DNA of 42,128 nt from positions 1 to 42,128 of the forward strand of contig CAJTVT010000024.1 in NCBI GenBank assembly GCA_910580015.1, in the 5' to 3' direction. This DNA comes from an uncultured Lachnospiraceae bacterium. GTDB taxonomy: Bacteria; Bacillota; Clostridia; Lachnospirales; Lachnospiraceae. Below the pieces are notes generated by a model, which made no database searches, had not been told where the DNA came from, and saw only the letters and a program-made list of their open reading frames with translations. Below, one piece after another: positions 17,369-25,264 of this stretch; positions within the stretch are counted from its first letter, which is position 1; every line of letters begins with the position of its first letter. A program made the position numbers and the translations under genes.

Positions 17369-17515
17369 TTAATGACTTCCCACCAGCATCCGTTCCAGCA
17401 TATGGCTAAGCAACAATAGGTTGGACGCAAGAATCTCTATCTCATCCTCCTCCATACACTGGAACAACTGACAGGCAAGCGTAGAAAGGAAGTAAAGTTC
17501 TGTACATGTTTCCAT
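17369..17515 (-). CDS. Small protein of 48 residues, possibly DUF6774
   Basis: A short open frame encodes METCTELYFLSTLACQLFQC, then an acidic, leucine-rich helix ending MLVGSH. An AGGTG ribosome binding site lies five bases before the ATG. The START-like phrase LSTLACQL followed by an EEDEIEILASNLLLLSHML helix resembles small Lachnospiraceae proteins that I recall as DUF6774; function unknown. It lies 80 bases downstream of the ABC-F gene on the same strand and could be co-transcribed with it. The family call is from memory. Confidence 0.6.
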   Translation of the reverse strand: METCTELYFLSTLACQLFQCMEEDEIEILASNLLLLSHMLERMLVGSH

Positions 17516-17595
17516 AAAAACACCTGAACAATTTTTCTATATCATATGCTCTCAGCTATGAATCGTTCAAAACTTCCTCCCAAATAGCCCTTCAC

Positions 17596-19059
17596 TCAGC
17601 CAACGAAAACAGAATTTGTGGCCACAGCTTCCCGAAACATAAGGTCATGTTCCACGAACAGCATTGTAGGTGAAAATTCAAGGATCAACTGTTCTATCTG
17701 CATTCGGGAGTACACATCTATAAAGTTCAGAGGTTCATCCCACACATACAAATGAGCTTGTTCACAAAGGCTCCTGGCGATCAATACTTTCTTTTTCTGT
17801 CCGCCAGAAAAATCTGCCATATCTTTTTCAAATTGTGTTCTCTCAAAATCCATTTTTCGAAGGACTGCCTTAAACAAACTTTCATCTAGATGGTTTTCCT
17901 CTGCAAAATCCGATAAGGTTCCTCTTAAATTTGAAGTGTCCTGTGGAACATACGAGACGATAAGACCAGAACCTACATGTATTGTACCCGTATGTGAGAT
18001 GTCCTCTCCCACCAGAAGTTTTAGCAAACTACTTTTGCCACTTCCATTTTTCCCTTCCAGAGCGATTCGCTGTCCCTGTCGGATCTGAAAAGAAACTGGA
18101 TGACTGGCCATCTTTTCATGATAACATGCCGCCACCTGCGAGAAGGAGACAAACGTATCTGTATGATAAACCAACGGCATAATTTTAAGTTTCTCTGTAG
18201 TCTCCACATTTTTTAAAAGTTCTGACTTCTTCTGAATTGCCTGATTCTGTCTTGCCTCTATCCCCTTGGAACGTTTCATCATTTTGGCCGCTTTATGTCC
18301 CACATATCCTTTATCGGCCGCACCCTTTTTCGACGCTTCCACTTTATCAGACCAGACCGATGATTGCCTTGCAGCCTGTTGCAAACGGCTGATATCTTTT
18401 TGCAATCGCTCATTCTGTGCCAGCTCAAACTCCTGCTGTCGATTAAAATTTTCCATCCAAGAAGAAAAATTACCACTTTGCACCTGAATATCCGCCCGAT
18501 TCAGCGAAACAATATGATCCACGCAGCCATCCAAAAAACCACGGTCATGGGACACCAAAAGAAATCCTTTCTTCCTTTTTAGATAGGAAGATACTAATTC
18601 TCTTGCTTTGCCGTCCAGGTGATTCGTAGGTTCATCGATCAATAGAAAATGACCTTCCTTCAGAAATAACGCAGCAAGCAGAATTTTCGTCTGCTCTCCC
18701 TTTGACAATGTTTCAAACGGTCTCCAGAGTACCTCATTATCTACCTCAAGATACGACAATTCCCGCATAAATTCCCACTCTTGGGCAAGAGGACATATCT
18801 CCTCCAAAACCTGCGCTGTCATATCACTGGGTTCTGTGACCAGAAAGGGAAAATAATCAAATTGAACAGAACAAATAATTTTCCCACTGTATCTATACTT
18901 TCCCATCAAAAGGTTTAGGAGGGTGGTTTTCCCCCTTCCATTTCTTCCCACCAGCCCAAGTCTCCAGCTAGTATCCATCTGAAAATTGGCACATTCAAAA
19001 ATATTATCATAACTGGTTGGATAAGAAAAGGTAAGATCTTCTATTTTAATCATTGACAT
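17596..19059 (-). CDS. ABC-F ribosome protection protein, Lsa/Vga-like
   Basis: A 487-residue protein with two ATP-binding cassettes and no membrane segment. NBD1 has GRNGRGKTTLLN and LSKGEQTKILLAALF; NBD2 has GKNGSGKSSLLK and FSGGQKKKVLIARSL. Between them is the charged helical linker (about 190-290) that reaches the peptidyl transferase centre. The opening MSMIKIEDLTFSYPTSYDNIFE is typical of the Lsa group, whose members dislodge lincosamides, streptogramin A and pleuromutilins from the ribosome. Resistance is inferred, not shown. AGGAGTGA lies upstream of the ATG. The leader carries a terminator-like hairpin at 19173..19200, as expected for antibiotic-induced attenuation. Confidence 0.88.
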   Translation of the reverse strand: MSMIKIEDLTFSYPTSYDNIFECANFQMDTSWRLGLVGRNGRGKTTLLNLLMGKYRYSGKIICSVQFDYFPFLVTEPSDMTAQVLEEICPLAQEWEFMRELSYLEVDNEVLWRPFETLSKGEQTKILLAALFLKEGHFLLIDEPTNHLDGKARELVSSYLKRKKGFLLVSHDRGFLDGCVDHIVSLNRADIQVQSGNFSSWMENFNRQQEFELAQNERLQKDISRLQQAARQSSVWSDKVEASKKGAADKGYVGHKAAKMMKRSKGIEARQNQAIQKKSELLKNVETTEKLKIMPLVYHTDTFVSFSQVAACYHEKMASHPVSFQIRQGQRIALEGKNGSGKSSLLKLLVGEDISHTGTIHVGSGLIVSYVPQDTSNLRGTLSDFAEENHLDESLFKAVLRKMDFERTQFEKDMADFSGGQKKKVLIARSLCEQAHLYVWDEPLNFIDVYSRMQIEQLILEFSPTMLFVEHDLMFREAVATNSVFVG

Positions 19060-19165
19060 ATAAACTTCACTCCTGTCTTACTGTATAATATCGATTGTCT
19101 ATTTTACACATAGGAAACATGATAAGATAAAAAAATAGATGGCTTATGCAATAGAATTTTACAAT

Positions 19166-19200
19166 CAGAAAAGGCTGCTGGAACATCATTTCCTGCAGCC
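19166..19200 (-). terminator. Leader terminator/attenuator before the ABC-F gene
   Basis: On the minus strand GGCTGC-A-GGAA ... TTCC-A-GCAGCC forms a hairpin with a six-base loop, directly followed by TTTTC. It ends about 105 bases before the ABC-F start codon. Upstream lies a possible leader reading frame of eight codons (19207-19233, TTG start, AAGGGAG upstream) and another hairpin, TTGTTC/GAACAA, near 19270-19295. Confidence 0.6.
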
Positions 19201-19356
19201 TATATTTCATAAGAAGACTTCTGTCAAATACAATTCATCTCCCTTAAACAAACCTATAAAAAACACCAATTGTTCTGTCTAACGATTCTGAACAATGATT
19301 ATAAAGGGAAAACCTATATTTAACCCTGGCAATACCATGCCAAAATAACAGAGTCT

Positions 19357-19455
19357 GAAAGAATGATTCTTATCCTGCAAGAAATATGACGATACCAACA
19401 CCTTGATACCACCTCTTTTTCATTATTATCTGCAAGAAAAAATAATCATTCTTTC
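19357..19455. repeat. Pair of 12-bp inverted repeats in the ABC-F upstream region
   Basis: GAAAGAATGATT (19357-19368) and its exact complement AATCATTCTTTC (19444-19455) enclose about 75 bases. Just inside each end there is a CTGCAAGAAA-like sequence in direct orientation. The region has no gene. It may be a small palindromic element or a regulatory structure. Confidence 0.45.
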
Positions 19456-19562
19456 ACCTCTTTCTTTTCCAATATACTCTCAGAATCTCGCAAAATCAAA
19501 AGACTCACAGAATACCTTTCAATCTGTTGCTATCATACCACAATTTTTAAAAAAATCAAGAG

Positions 19563-19746
19563 ATATTTTTTTGAGTTTCCCCATTTTTTATAATAGCCGA
19601 TATTATAGCGCCAAAAGGTCTTGCACAAAAAGCACTCTGGAAAGCTAGCTTTTCAGAGCGCTTTTATGTGCAAAGTGTTTCCATCACTTTGTGATGGAAA
19701 CCTTTTGGCACTATGAATTGCAAAATGGGGAAACTCAAAATATTTT
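19563..19746. repeat. Large palindromic element (about 184 bp) beyond the licD gene
   Basis: The outer ends TTTGAGTTTCCCCATTTT (left) and its complement (19721-19738) are inverted repeats, as are inner parts CCAAAAGG / CCTTTTGG. Within it are two very stable hairpins. One spans about 19622-19675, with arms TTGCACA/TGTGCAA and CTCTG/CAGAG around an AAAGCTAGCTTT core. The other has the arms GTTTCCATCAC and GTGATGGAAAC. It lies just past the stop codon of the LicD-family gene and could serve as its terminator. I take it as a MITE-like element. Confidence 0.7.
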
Positions 19747-19752
19747 ATAATT

Positions 19753-20637
19753 TTATTTTATACCACTTTTCATATAATTCCGATAAGGTGTCTCTGGATC
19801 AAAAAATATCCCATCATGGAGATTGGGAATTTGAGCCGGTGTCATATAATCCCCATAGCGGTACTCTAATAATTCGGCATATCCAATCGGCGCTGGAACC
19901 ATAATATTTTCAAATGGAAGGTACACTGTCTCCTCATAACATTCCCTTGGTACACTTGGAATCGTATGTTGAAATTCATCTGTTATAAAGTTCACTCTGC
20001 CTGAAATTCCTGACTGCGAATTACAAAAACTCTCAAAGTTTTTCATTCTCTCCCGGACTGACATATGTAGCAGCTCTAAAATAATATCCGAATCCAAAAT
20101 AAAAGAATGCCCTTGTTCCAACTTGGCCTTTAGACTTTCTGGACTTACAACAGACAACCAAAGTTCCTGCTTTATCTCCCCAGCCACCAATGTCTGAGAC
20201 GTTCCATCTGGCACGTCATCCAGAGGAAAGATATCTATAAAAATCCCCTGATGAAAACTTTCCAGATAATCTGGAAATTCAATGGCCGTCGTCCGACTAT
20301 CCCTCAATTTGCTAAAAGCCCATATCATACTGTCCGTATAGCTGTTTTGAAAAAAATATGGTTCACAAACTTCTTCTTGCGCAATGACTTTCAGCTTTTC
20401 ATACTCACCCCGAAACATTACGATATCGATGTCATCATCCCAAGGGATAAATCCCTGATGACGGACAGCCCCCAGTAATGTGCCATAATCTACAAAATAC
20501 TGCAAGTTGTGTTTATGACATAATTTATCAAAATAATCAAGAAGTTCTAATTCCACGGCCCATACTTTTTTCATTTTTTCAGAGACCAGATAACCTGAAC
20601 GCAATTCTTCCTGAAAAAATTTTTCATCAAAATTCAT
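19753..20637 (-). CDS. LicD-family phosphotransferase
   Basis: A 294-residue protein of the nucleotidyltransferase fold. The hallmark GTLLGAVRHQGFIPWDDDIDI (about 52-72) carries the metal-binding aspartates and the GAVR motif. LicD proteins attach phosphocholine or related groups to surface glycans; the actual donor and acceptor here are unknown. There is no signal peptide or membrane segment, so it should act on the cytoplasmic face. The start is the ATG at 20637 with GGAGG seven bases upstream; the frame is open nine codons further. No other glycan genes are nearby, so it looks like a solitary gene. Confidence 0.85.
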   Translation of the reverse strand: MNFDEKFFQEELRSGYLVSEKMKKVWAVELELLDYFDKLCHKHNLQYFVDYGTLLGAVRHQGFIPWDDDIDIVMFRGEYEKLKVIAQEEVCEPYFFQNSYTDSMIWAFSKLRDSRTTAIEFPDYLESFHQGIFIDIFPLDDVPDGTSQTLVAGEIKQELWLSVVSPESLKAKLEQGHSFILDSDIILELLHMSVRERMKNFESFCNSQSGISGRVNFITDEFQHTIPSVPRECYEETVYLPFENIMVPAPIGYAELLEYRYGDYMTPAQIPNLHDGIFFDPETPYRNYMKSGIK

Positions 20638-20729
20638 TTTTTTCCTCCATATTTTCAATCCCATTTTTTCACTCAGGATCGTTCCCGCATTTATGCTTAC
20701 TGCCTATCCCACAAGGATCATACTTCTTC

Positions 20730-20757
20730 ATTATACGCAATGATTACGAAAAAACAA
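20730..20757 (-). promoter_or_regulatory. Promoter of the licD-family gene
   Basis: On the minus strand TTGTTT (20752-20757), a 16-base spacer and a perfect TATAAT (20730-20735), about 90 bases upstream of the start codon. Confidence 0.6.
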
Positions 20758-20866
20758 TATTTTTGATTCCATAATCGTACAATCTTTGTAAAATTTTTTC
20801 ACAGAAACTTCTACCATTTATCTTATTATGATATCCTCTTTTTTACAAGCTGACCGAAAATATTTA

Positions 20867-20895
20867 TTGCTTTCTATATCTGCCTTTGCTATACT
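20867..20895 (+). promoter_or_regulatory. Promoter of the C-C bond lyase gene
   Basis: TTGCTT (20867-20872), a 17-base spacer and TATACT (20890-20895). The predicted transcription start near 20902 lies downstream of the first possible ATG (20828), so a later start codon must be used. Confidence 0.65.
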
Positions 20896-20953
20896 CAAAC
20901 ATAGCAAAGCTCAGGTAAAAATGAGCAACTTTACAAAAAGGAGCTTTATTTTT

Positions 20954-21928
20954 ATGAAAAATTCCATACTGCACTACAGTGTTGGCGCCCTGCTATACTG
21001 CCCCGCCAACAACAAAAGCATTGTGCTGTCCATTATCACAGAACGATTCGGACGGCTGTTTTCTTTGGCTCTGTGCCTGGAAGACACGATACGAGATGAC
21101 TGTGTTGAGGAGGCGGAAGAAATACTTGTCTCCTCTTTGAGAACCATATATTTCCATCATCAGACAGATGATTTTTATCTCCCCAAAATATTTGTGCGGG
21201 TGCGCAGTCCCCGACAAATCCCTCTGCTGACAGAACGTTTGGAGGAAGCATCCACCATTTTAAGTGGATTTATCATCCCTAAATTTTCTCTGGAAAATGC
21301 AGACGAATACATACAGACAATCCAGGCAGTCAATGAGGCTTCCAAGAACAAAATATATATGATGCCAATCTTTGAAAGCCCTTCCATTATCAACCTGCTA
21401 GACAGATATCAGCTCCTATATACTTTAAAGGAAAAACTGGACGCAGTAGCAGAATTCGTTCTGAATATCCGAGTGGGAGCAAACGATCTCTGTCATAAAT
21501 TTGGATTTCGCAGGCACAGTACGGAATCCATCCACAGCCTGCGTCCCATCGCCAACATCCTCTCAGATGTGATGACCGTATTTGGCATGGATTATGTAGT
21601 TTCTGGTCCTGTGTGGGAATACTATCATGGAGCAAATTGGAAATCTGGATTAGAAACAGAGTTGCGACAGGACAGATTATGTGGTTTTATCGGTAAAACC
21701 GTGATCCATCCCAATCAAATTCCTGTAGTAAATGCAGCTTACATGGTATCTGAACACGATCTAAAAGATGCCAGAGTCATCCTAGACTGGAACCCTGACC
21801 ACAATTCCCTGGTTGCTGGAAGCGTCCAGAGAGAGCGCATGAATGAATACAAAACCCATTATAACTGGGCACAAAAAACAATTATGCTTGCAGAAGTATT
21901 TGGTGTAACACAACAAACCCTGGCATAA
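20954..21928 (+). CDS. HpcH/HpaI-CitE type C-C bond lyase (Ter-associated family)
   Basis: A 324-residue TIM-barrel protein starting MKNSILHYSVGALLYCPANN. Recognisable parts are ALCLEDTIRDD (metal site Glu/Asp), FVRVRSP, IIPKF, MPIFESP, NIRVGANDLCHKFGFRR and GKTVIHPNQIPVVNAAY, which align with CitE-like lyases and match the C-C_Bond_Lyase family first noted in Ter operons. The reaction is unknown; cleavage or formation of a carbon-carbon bond in a nucleoside-like product is predicted for the family. The start is chosen because AAAGGAGC precedes the ATG at 20954 and because the promoter lies at 20867..20895. It is convergent with the PRTase fusion gene, its likely pathway partner. Confidence 0.8.
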   Translation: MKNSILHYSVGALLYCPANNKSIVLSIITERFGRLFSLALCLEDTIRDDCVEEAEEILVSSLRTIYFHHQTDDFYLPKIFVRVRSPRQIPLLTERLEEASTILSGFIIPKFSLENADEYIQTIQAVNEASKNKIYMMPIFESPSIINLLDRYQLLYTLKEKLDAVAEFVLNIRVGANDLCHKFGFRRHSTESIHSLRPIANILSDVMTVFGMDYVVSGPVWEYYHGANWKSGLETELRQDRLCGFIGKTVIHPNQIPVVNAAYMVSEHDLKDARVILDWNPDHNSLVAGSVQRERMNEYKTHYNWAQKTIMLAEVFGVTQQTLA

Positions 21929-21938
21929 AGCCAGGGTT
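21916..21938 (+). terminator. Hairpin at the stop codon of the lyase gene
   Basis: AACCCTGGC (21916-21924) and GCCAGGGTT (21930-21938) form a nine-bp stem around a five-base loop that contains the stop codon. The following T-run is weak (TTCGCTTG), so termination efficiency is uncertain. Confidence 0.55.
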
Positions 21939-21968
21939 CGCTTGTACCTATATGAAAATGAGAGCGAT

Positions 21969-22134
21969 CTAGTGTACTGACACGTTTATATTTGGTGAAA
22001 CTACGCAGAATTTTCATTCTTCTGCAAGGCAGATTTTCAACGGTGTAGCGGTGGCTACAGCTAGAAAATCTAACGCAGCAGATGGATGAAAAGGCAAGTA
22101 GGTTTGCCTAATTATAAATGTGTCAGTACACTAG
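21969..22134. repeat. MITE, CTAGTGTACTGAC family, full 166-bp copy
   Basis: The inverted ends CTAGTGTACTGACAC / GTGTCAGTACACTAG bound a folded core with AGATTTTC...GAAAATCT and TGTAGC...GCTACA stems. It is almost identical, base for base, to the copy at 29615..29779 (one visible inner difference, plus the last base). It has no reading frame of interest. It lies between the convergent lyase and PRTase genes. Confidence 0.9.
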
Positions 22135-22295
22135 TGTACTGGCTCGTTGGTATTTATGGTATTTTAAGAGAGTTAAATATTGTATAACTAGTGTACTCTG
22201 GCTGAATTATTTTGCCATAAATATCAATAAGTCAATACACTAGTGTACTGACCTTCAGGCAAGTAATTCGTCCGATTAACAGGCGGTCAGCATAC
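22131..22295. repeat. Adjoining and nested partial MITE copies, CTAGTGTA family
   Basis: A second element shares its CTAG end with the first and runs to CTAG at 22240, with an extra internal CTAGTGTACT at 22188. From 22240 to about 22295 there is a further end-to-end remnant with the ends CTAGTGTACTGACC and GGTCAGCATAC. The stretch looks like repeated insertion of the element into its own ends. It reaches to 10 bases before the stop codon of the PRTase fusion gene. Confidence 0.75.
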
Positions 22296-22305
22296 TTGAT
22301 ATCTG

Positions 22306-24636
22306 CTAGATATCTGCCAGATTCCTTATAATCCCACATGCCTTGTAATGAATCAAGGCATGTTCTTCCACAGGAACATTTTTTTCCTCCGCCAGCCGCA
22401 TGATATGTGCCAAGGAAGGAGCCTGTCTTTCGCCCTCTGCCACCAGAATTTTCCATGGAATCCGCCGCAAAAGTACCCTAGTGGTCTCCCCAATGCCAGG
22501 TTTTATCAGATTAATATCAGAAATTTTGTATTCCTCTGCTAACCTTTTCACTTCTTCCAGTCCCGTCCCATCCTGAGCTGGTTCCATCTCATATGGTTCC
22601 CAATCCACCTCAGTCTCAAACTCTTTTTCAATGGCATCAATAAAATGATAAGACAAATCTTGTTCTTTTAACTCACCATAATACACTGCGCCATGAAAGT
22701 CCTTTTCTCCTATCAGATCCGAACGAAGAAATGTACGACTCACCAGACCAGAAACAGTACAATTCAGGCAGGAGCTTGGAATCAGGAGATCTTCATGTGT
22801 ACCACAAAATCGTGTAACATTTGCCGGATCAGCCACCACTGCAATTTCCTGTGAAACCCCAGGATAAGCTGCTAATTCCTTCTTCAACTCTTTTAAGATG
22901 GCTCCCTTTCCAATCCAGCCGTCCACAAAAACCAACTGTTCTGGCTGATACAAGTTCAACAGATACTGCATTGCATTCCGGTCAATTCCTCTGCCTCGGA
23001 TAATCGAAATAGAATAATGCATGACCTGTACTTTATATTTTTGCCAAAGATATCGTTTCAGCAAAATGCCGATGGGAATACCTGCCCTTGCCAGAGAAAC
23101 CAACACCATGGATTTGCCTTTTGTGCACATCAACTGGGAAGCAAGTTTTCCGATCGCCTGAGCCGTGGGTTTTGCATAATTGTTAAGGGCTTCCTGATAA
23201 ACTCTCATGTATGTTTCACTGGGAACATACTCAAGTGGAAGCATTTCACAGTAATGTGTACCAGACTGGATCAGACGTTCTCGTTCCTGGGCCGGCTGGG
23301 GCTGCACCATTCCGGTGATATTCTTCAACAGCAGTGTCACATCTTCTTTGCGATAAGAACTTGGCATACCCATATCATGAATATTTGTCGACACGTTTGT
23401 CTTGTCACACCAGCGAAACCATTGGATATGTTTTGTTCCTGCCAGTTCTAAAGCTGCTGCCAAAGAATCAATCGCTTTTGGGGATGTATCTAGCGCATCG
23501 CTTAAAATGAGTGCCTGGTCATATGCTTGCAGGTCATACACAAATGTTTTGCGTTCCTCTTCATATAAGCTCCTTAGTTCATACCTGACATGCAAAGGAT
23601 ATGTTTTTTCACTGCTCACCTCGATAGGACTTCGGGTGGTCGCATGACACCGCACCTGACAACCCGCATCTTCAAGCTTTGATGCAATATACAGAGCTGG
23701 ATACATAAATTCTTCTGTGCCAAGTACCAGATAAGACTTCTCCTGATCTGGCAGACAATATTCCTGGATCTGCGCCCAAAGCTTTTCACAGGCATTTTTA
23801 TAGACTTCACCCTCCACAAATCGCCTGGCATTCTGATACCCTGATAGAAAAATCTCCTGCATTCCGTTTGCTGTATCTTGACCATTTTCCAAGTCAAATC
23901 CTTTTCTATCACTTACACACTCCTGGCCCTCTGCATGAAAAATAGATTCCGCAGTTCCCCGACCTTTTTGGTTGGCAAAATAGAACTTTTCTGCTTTCTT
24001 TTCTAACTCTTCCAGAGAAATATATTTCCCATCTCCTAGAAAATGGTCTGCCATAGCTGTAAAGGGGCTGTGATCTGTCTTTAGCAGATAATACACCTGT
24101 ATCTCATGCTCCTGATACCGCCGAAGCGCTTGCTGATCCATCCCATTTAGCAGGGATGCCACCGAATAATGCACCTTGCCAGGGTATTTTTCTTCCAAAA
24201 TCTTTACAATGTTTAATATGGTATTTCCTGTGGTCACCTCATCCTCGACAAATACTACCCGTTCAAAACGGTCAAGTTCTTTGTCAAGATCATCCTTTAC
24301 TAGTTTTTGCTCTGTCGCATGGCTATGAGATTCGGTAAAATACAGATATTCCACCCCTGGAATCTGCTCCCTGGTTGTCTGAAGATAACCAGTATTCAAT
24401 TTCACTGCCAATCTTGCCCCGATCGCCGTGGCAGTTTCCGCAAATCCTACCAGCAACAAACGCTCCGACGGACAGGCAAGACGTACCTGTTCAGCCAGAG
24501 CATCCATCATCTGAAATGCTTTTTTCGGGCTTACTGGAACATGCTTGCCCTGAAGAGGATTTACCACGAGATAATTTCTCTTCTTATTGTTTTCTCTTTT
24601 TGCTATTCTGATTAAATCTGGTTGATGATACTTCAT
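22306..24636 (-). CDS. Four-module PRTase_2-TRSP-StiP-PELOTA fusion protein (Ter-type)
   Basis: A 776-residue cytosolic protein. Residues about 20-215 are a phosphoribosyltransferase with the PRPP loop VFVEDEVTTGNT (128-139). Residues about 265-400 are a TRSP domain, with the name-giving TRSP at 334-337. Residues about 422-675 match the StiP/PRTase_1 family (SSYRKEDVTLLLKNITG, IQSGTHYCEMLPLEYVPS, SLARAGIPIGILLKRYL, HYSISIIRGRGID). Residues about 690-772 match the PELOTA-like RNA-binding domain (INLIKPGIGETTRVLLRRIPWKIL, LAHIMRLAEEKNVPVEE, HYKACGIIR). In Ter stress loci these modules belong to a predicted nucleoside-like metabolite pathway, with the C-C bond lyase. The start overlaps the ribH end by 53 bases. 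No TerC/TerD gene is in the window. Confidence 0.8.
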   Translation of the reverse strand: MKYHQPDLIRIAKRENNKKRNYLVVNPLQGKHVPVSPKKAFQMMDALAEQVRLACPSERLLLVGFAETATAIGARLAVKLNTGYLQTTREQIPGVEYLYFTESHSHATEQKLVKDDLDKELDRFERVVFVEDEVTTGNTILNIVKILEEKYPGKVHYSVASLLNGMDQQALRRYQEHEIQVYYLLKTDHSPFTAMADHFLGDGKYISLEELEKKAEKFYFANQKGRGTAESIFHAEGQECVSDRKGFDLENGQDTANGMQEIFLSGYQNARRFVEGEVYKNACEKLWAQIQEYCLPDQEKSYLVLGTEEFMYPALYIASKLEDAGCQVRCHATTRSPIEVSSEKTYPLHVRYELRSLYEEERKTFVYDLQAYDQALILSDALDTSPKAIDSLAAALELAGTKHIQWFRWCDKTNVSTNIHDMGMPSSYRKEDVTLLLKNITGMVQPQPAQERERLIQSGTHYCEMLPLEYVPSETYMRVYQEALNNYAKPTAQAIGKLASQLMCTKGKSMVLVSLARAGIPIGILLKRYLWQKYKVQVMHYSISIIRGRGIDRNAMQYLLNLYQPEQLVFVDGWIGKGAILKELKKELAAYPGVSQEIAVVADPANVTRFCGTHEDLLIPSSCLNCTVSGLVSRTFLRSDLIGEKDFHGAVYYGELKEQDLSYHFIDAIEKEFETEVDWEPYEMEPAQDGTGLEEVKRLAEEYKISDINLIKPGIGETTRVLLRRIPWKILVAEGERQAPSLAHIMRLAEEKNVPVEEHALIHYKACGIIRNLADI

Positions 24637-25117
24637 TTTCTAGATGCCTTTCTATTTTCATACTCCTAAGCAAATTCACCATCTCAATGGCTGTACATGC
24701 TGCATCATAGCCTTTATTTCCTGCTTTTGTTCCTGCACGTTCAATTGCCTGCTCAATGTTATCCGTCGTAACCACACCAAAAATAACTGGCACCTCTGTT
24801 TTCAGTCCCACAGAAGCCACCCCTTTGCTAACCTCAGCACACACATAATCGTAATGGGTCGTGGCACCTTTGATCACAGCCCCCAGACAGATAACAGTAT
24901 CATATTTCCCGCTCTCCGCCATTTTTTGAGCAGTAAGCGGAATTTCAAATGCTCCTGGAACCCATGCCAAAGTAATATCATCATCCTCCACACCGTGGCG
25001 CAGCAGTGCATCCTGAGCACCCCCCACCAATTTTGATAGAATAAATTCGTTAAACCTGGATGCCACAATCCCAACTTTCACTCCACTTGCCACAACATTT
25101 CCTTCTAATACTTTCAT
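24584..25117 (-). CDS. ribH: 6,7-dimethyl-8-ribityllumazine synthase with C-terminal extension
   Basis: A 177-residue enzyme that condenses the RibA/RibD product with the RibB product in riboflavin synthesis and usually forms 60-mer capsids. Motifs are GIVASRFNEFI, WVPGAFEIPLTAQ, GAVIKGATTHYDYVC, PVIFGVVTTDN and GNKGYDAACTAIEMVNLL. The family normally ends about there; here some 24 extra basic residues follow (KIERHLENEVSS...KKRKQ). They overlap the start of the PRTase fusion gene. The start ATG at 25117 has AAAGGAGAG upstream. It is last in the rib operon, separated from ribBA by a MITE. Confidence 0.94.
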   Translation of the reverse strand: MKVLEGNVVASGVKVGIVASRFNEFILSKLVGGAQDALLRHGVEDDDITLAWVPGAFEIPLTAQKMAESGKYDTVICLGAVIKGATTHYDYVCAEVSKGVASVGLKTEVPVIFGVVTTDNIEQAIERAGTKAGNKGYDAACTAIEMVNLLRSMKIERHLENEVSSTRFNQNSKKRKQ

Positions 25118-25264
25118 GCTCTCTCTCCTTTTCATTGGTTTTTGCTTTGGCAGCTTAACACCAAAGTTATTTTAGGGAATCTCCTTTTCATAAAAGTGTT
25201 CCTATTACATAAAACTTGAAATATACTACATATTCTTACATACAATTACTGAAACTGCAACCAC

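Noticed and set aside
19395..19430. T-box-like sequence (GAGGTGGTATCAAGG on the minus strand)
   Set aside because: It resembles the AGGGTGGNACCGCG box only loosely, there is no specifier stem or matching terminator, and the downstream gene is an ABC-F protein, not an aminoacylation or amino-acid gene.
20828..20953. Earlier start of the C-C bond lyase gene
   Set aside because: A good promoter with a predicted start near 20902 lies downstream of the first ATG, and the homologous part begins at 20954 after AAAGGAGC.
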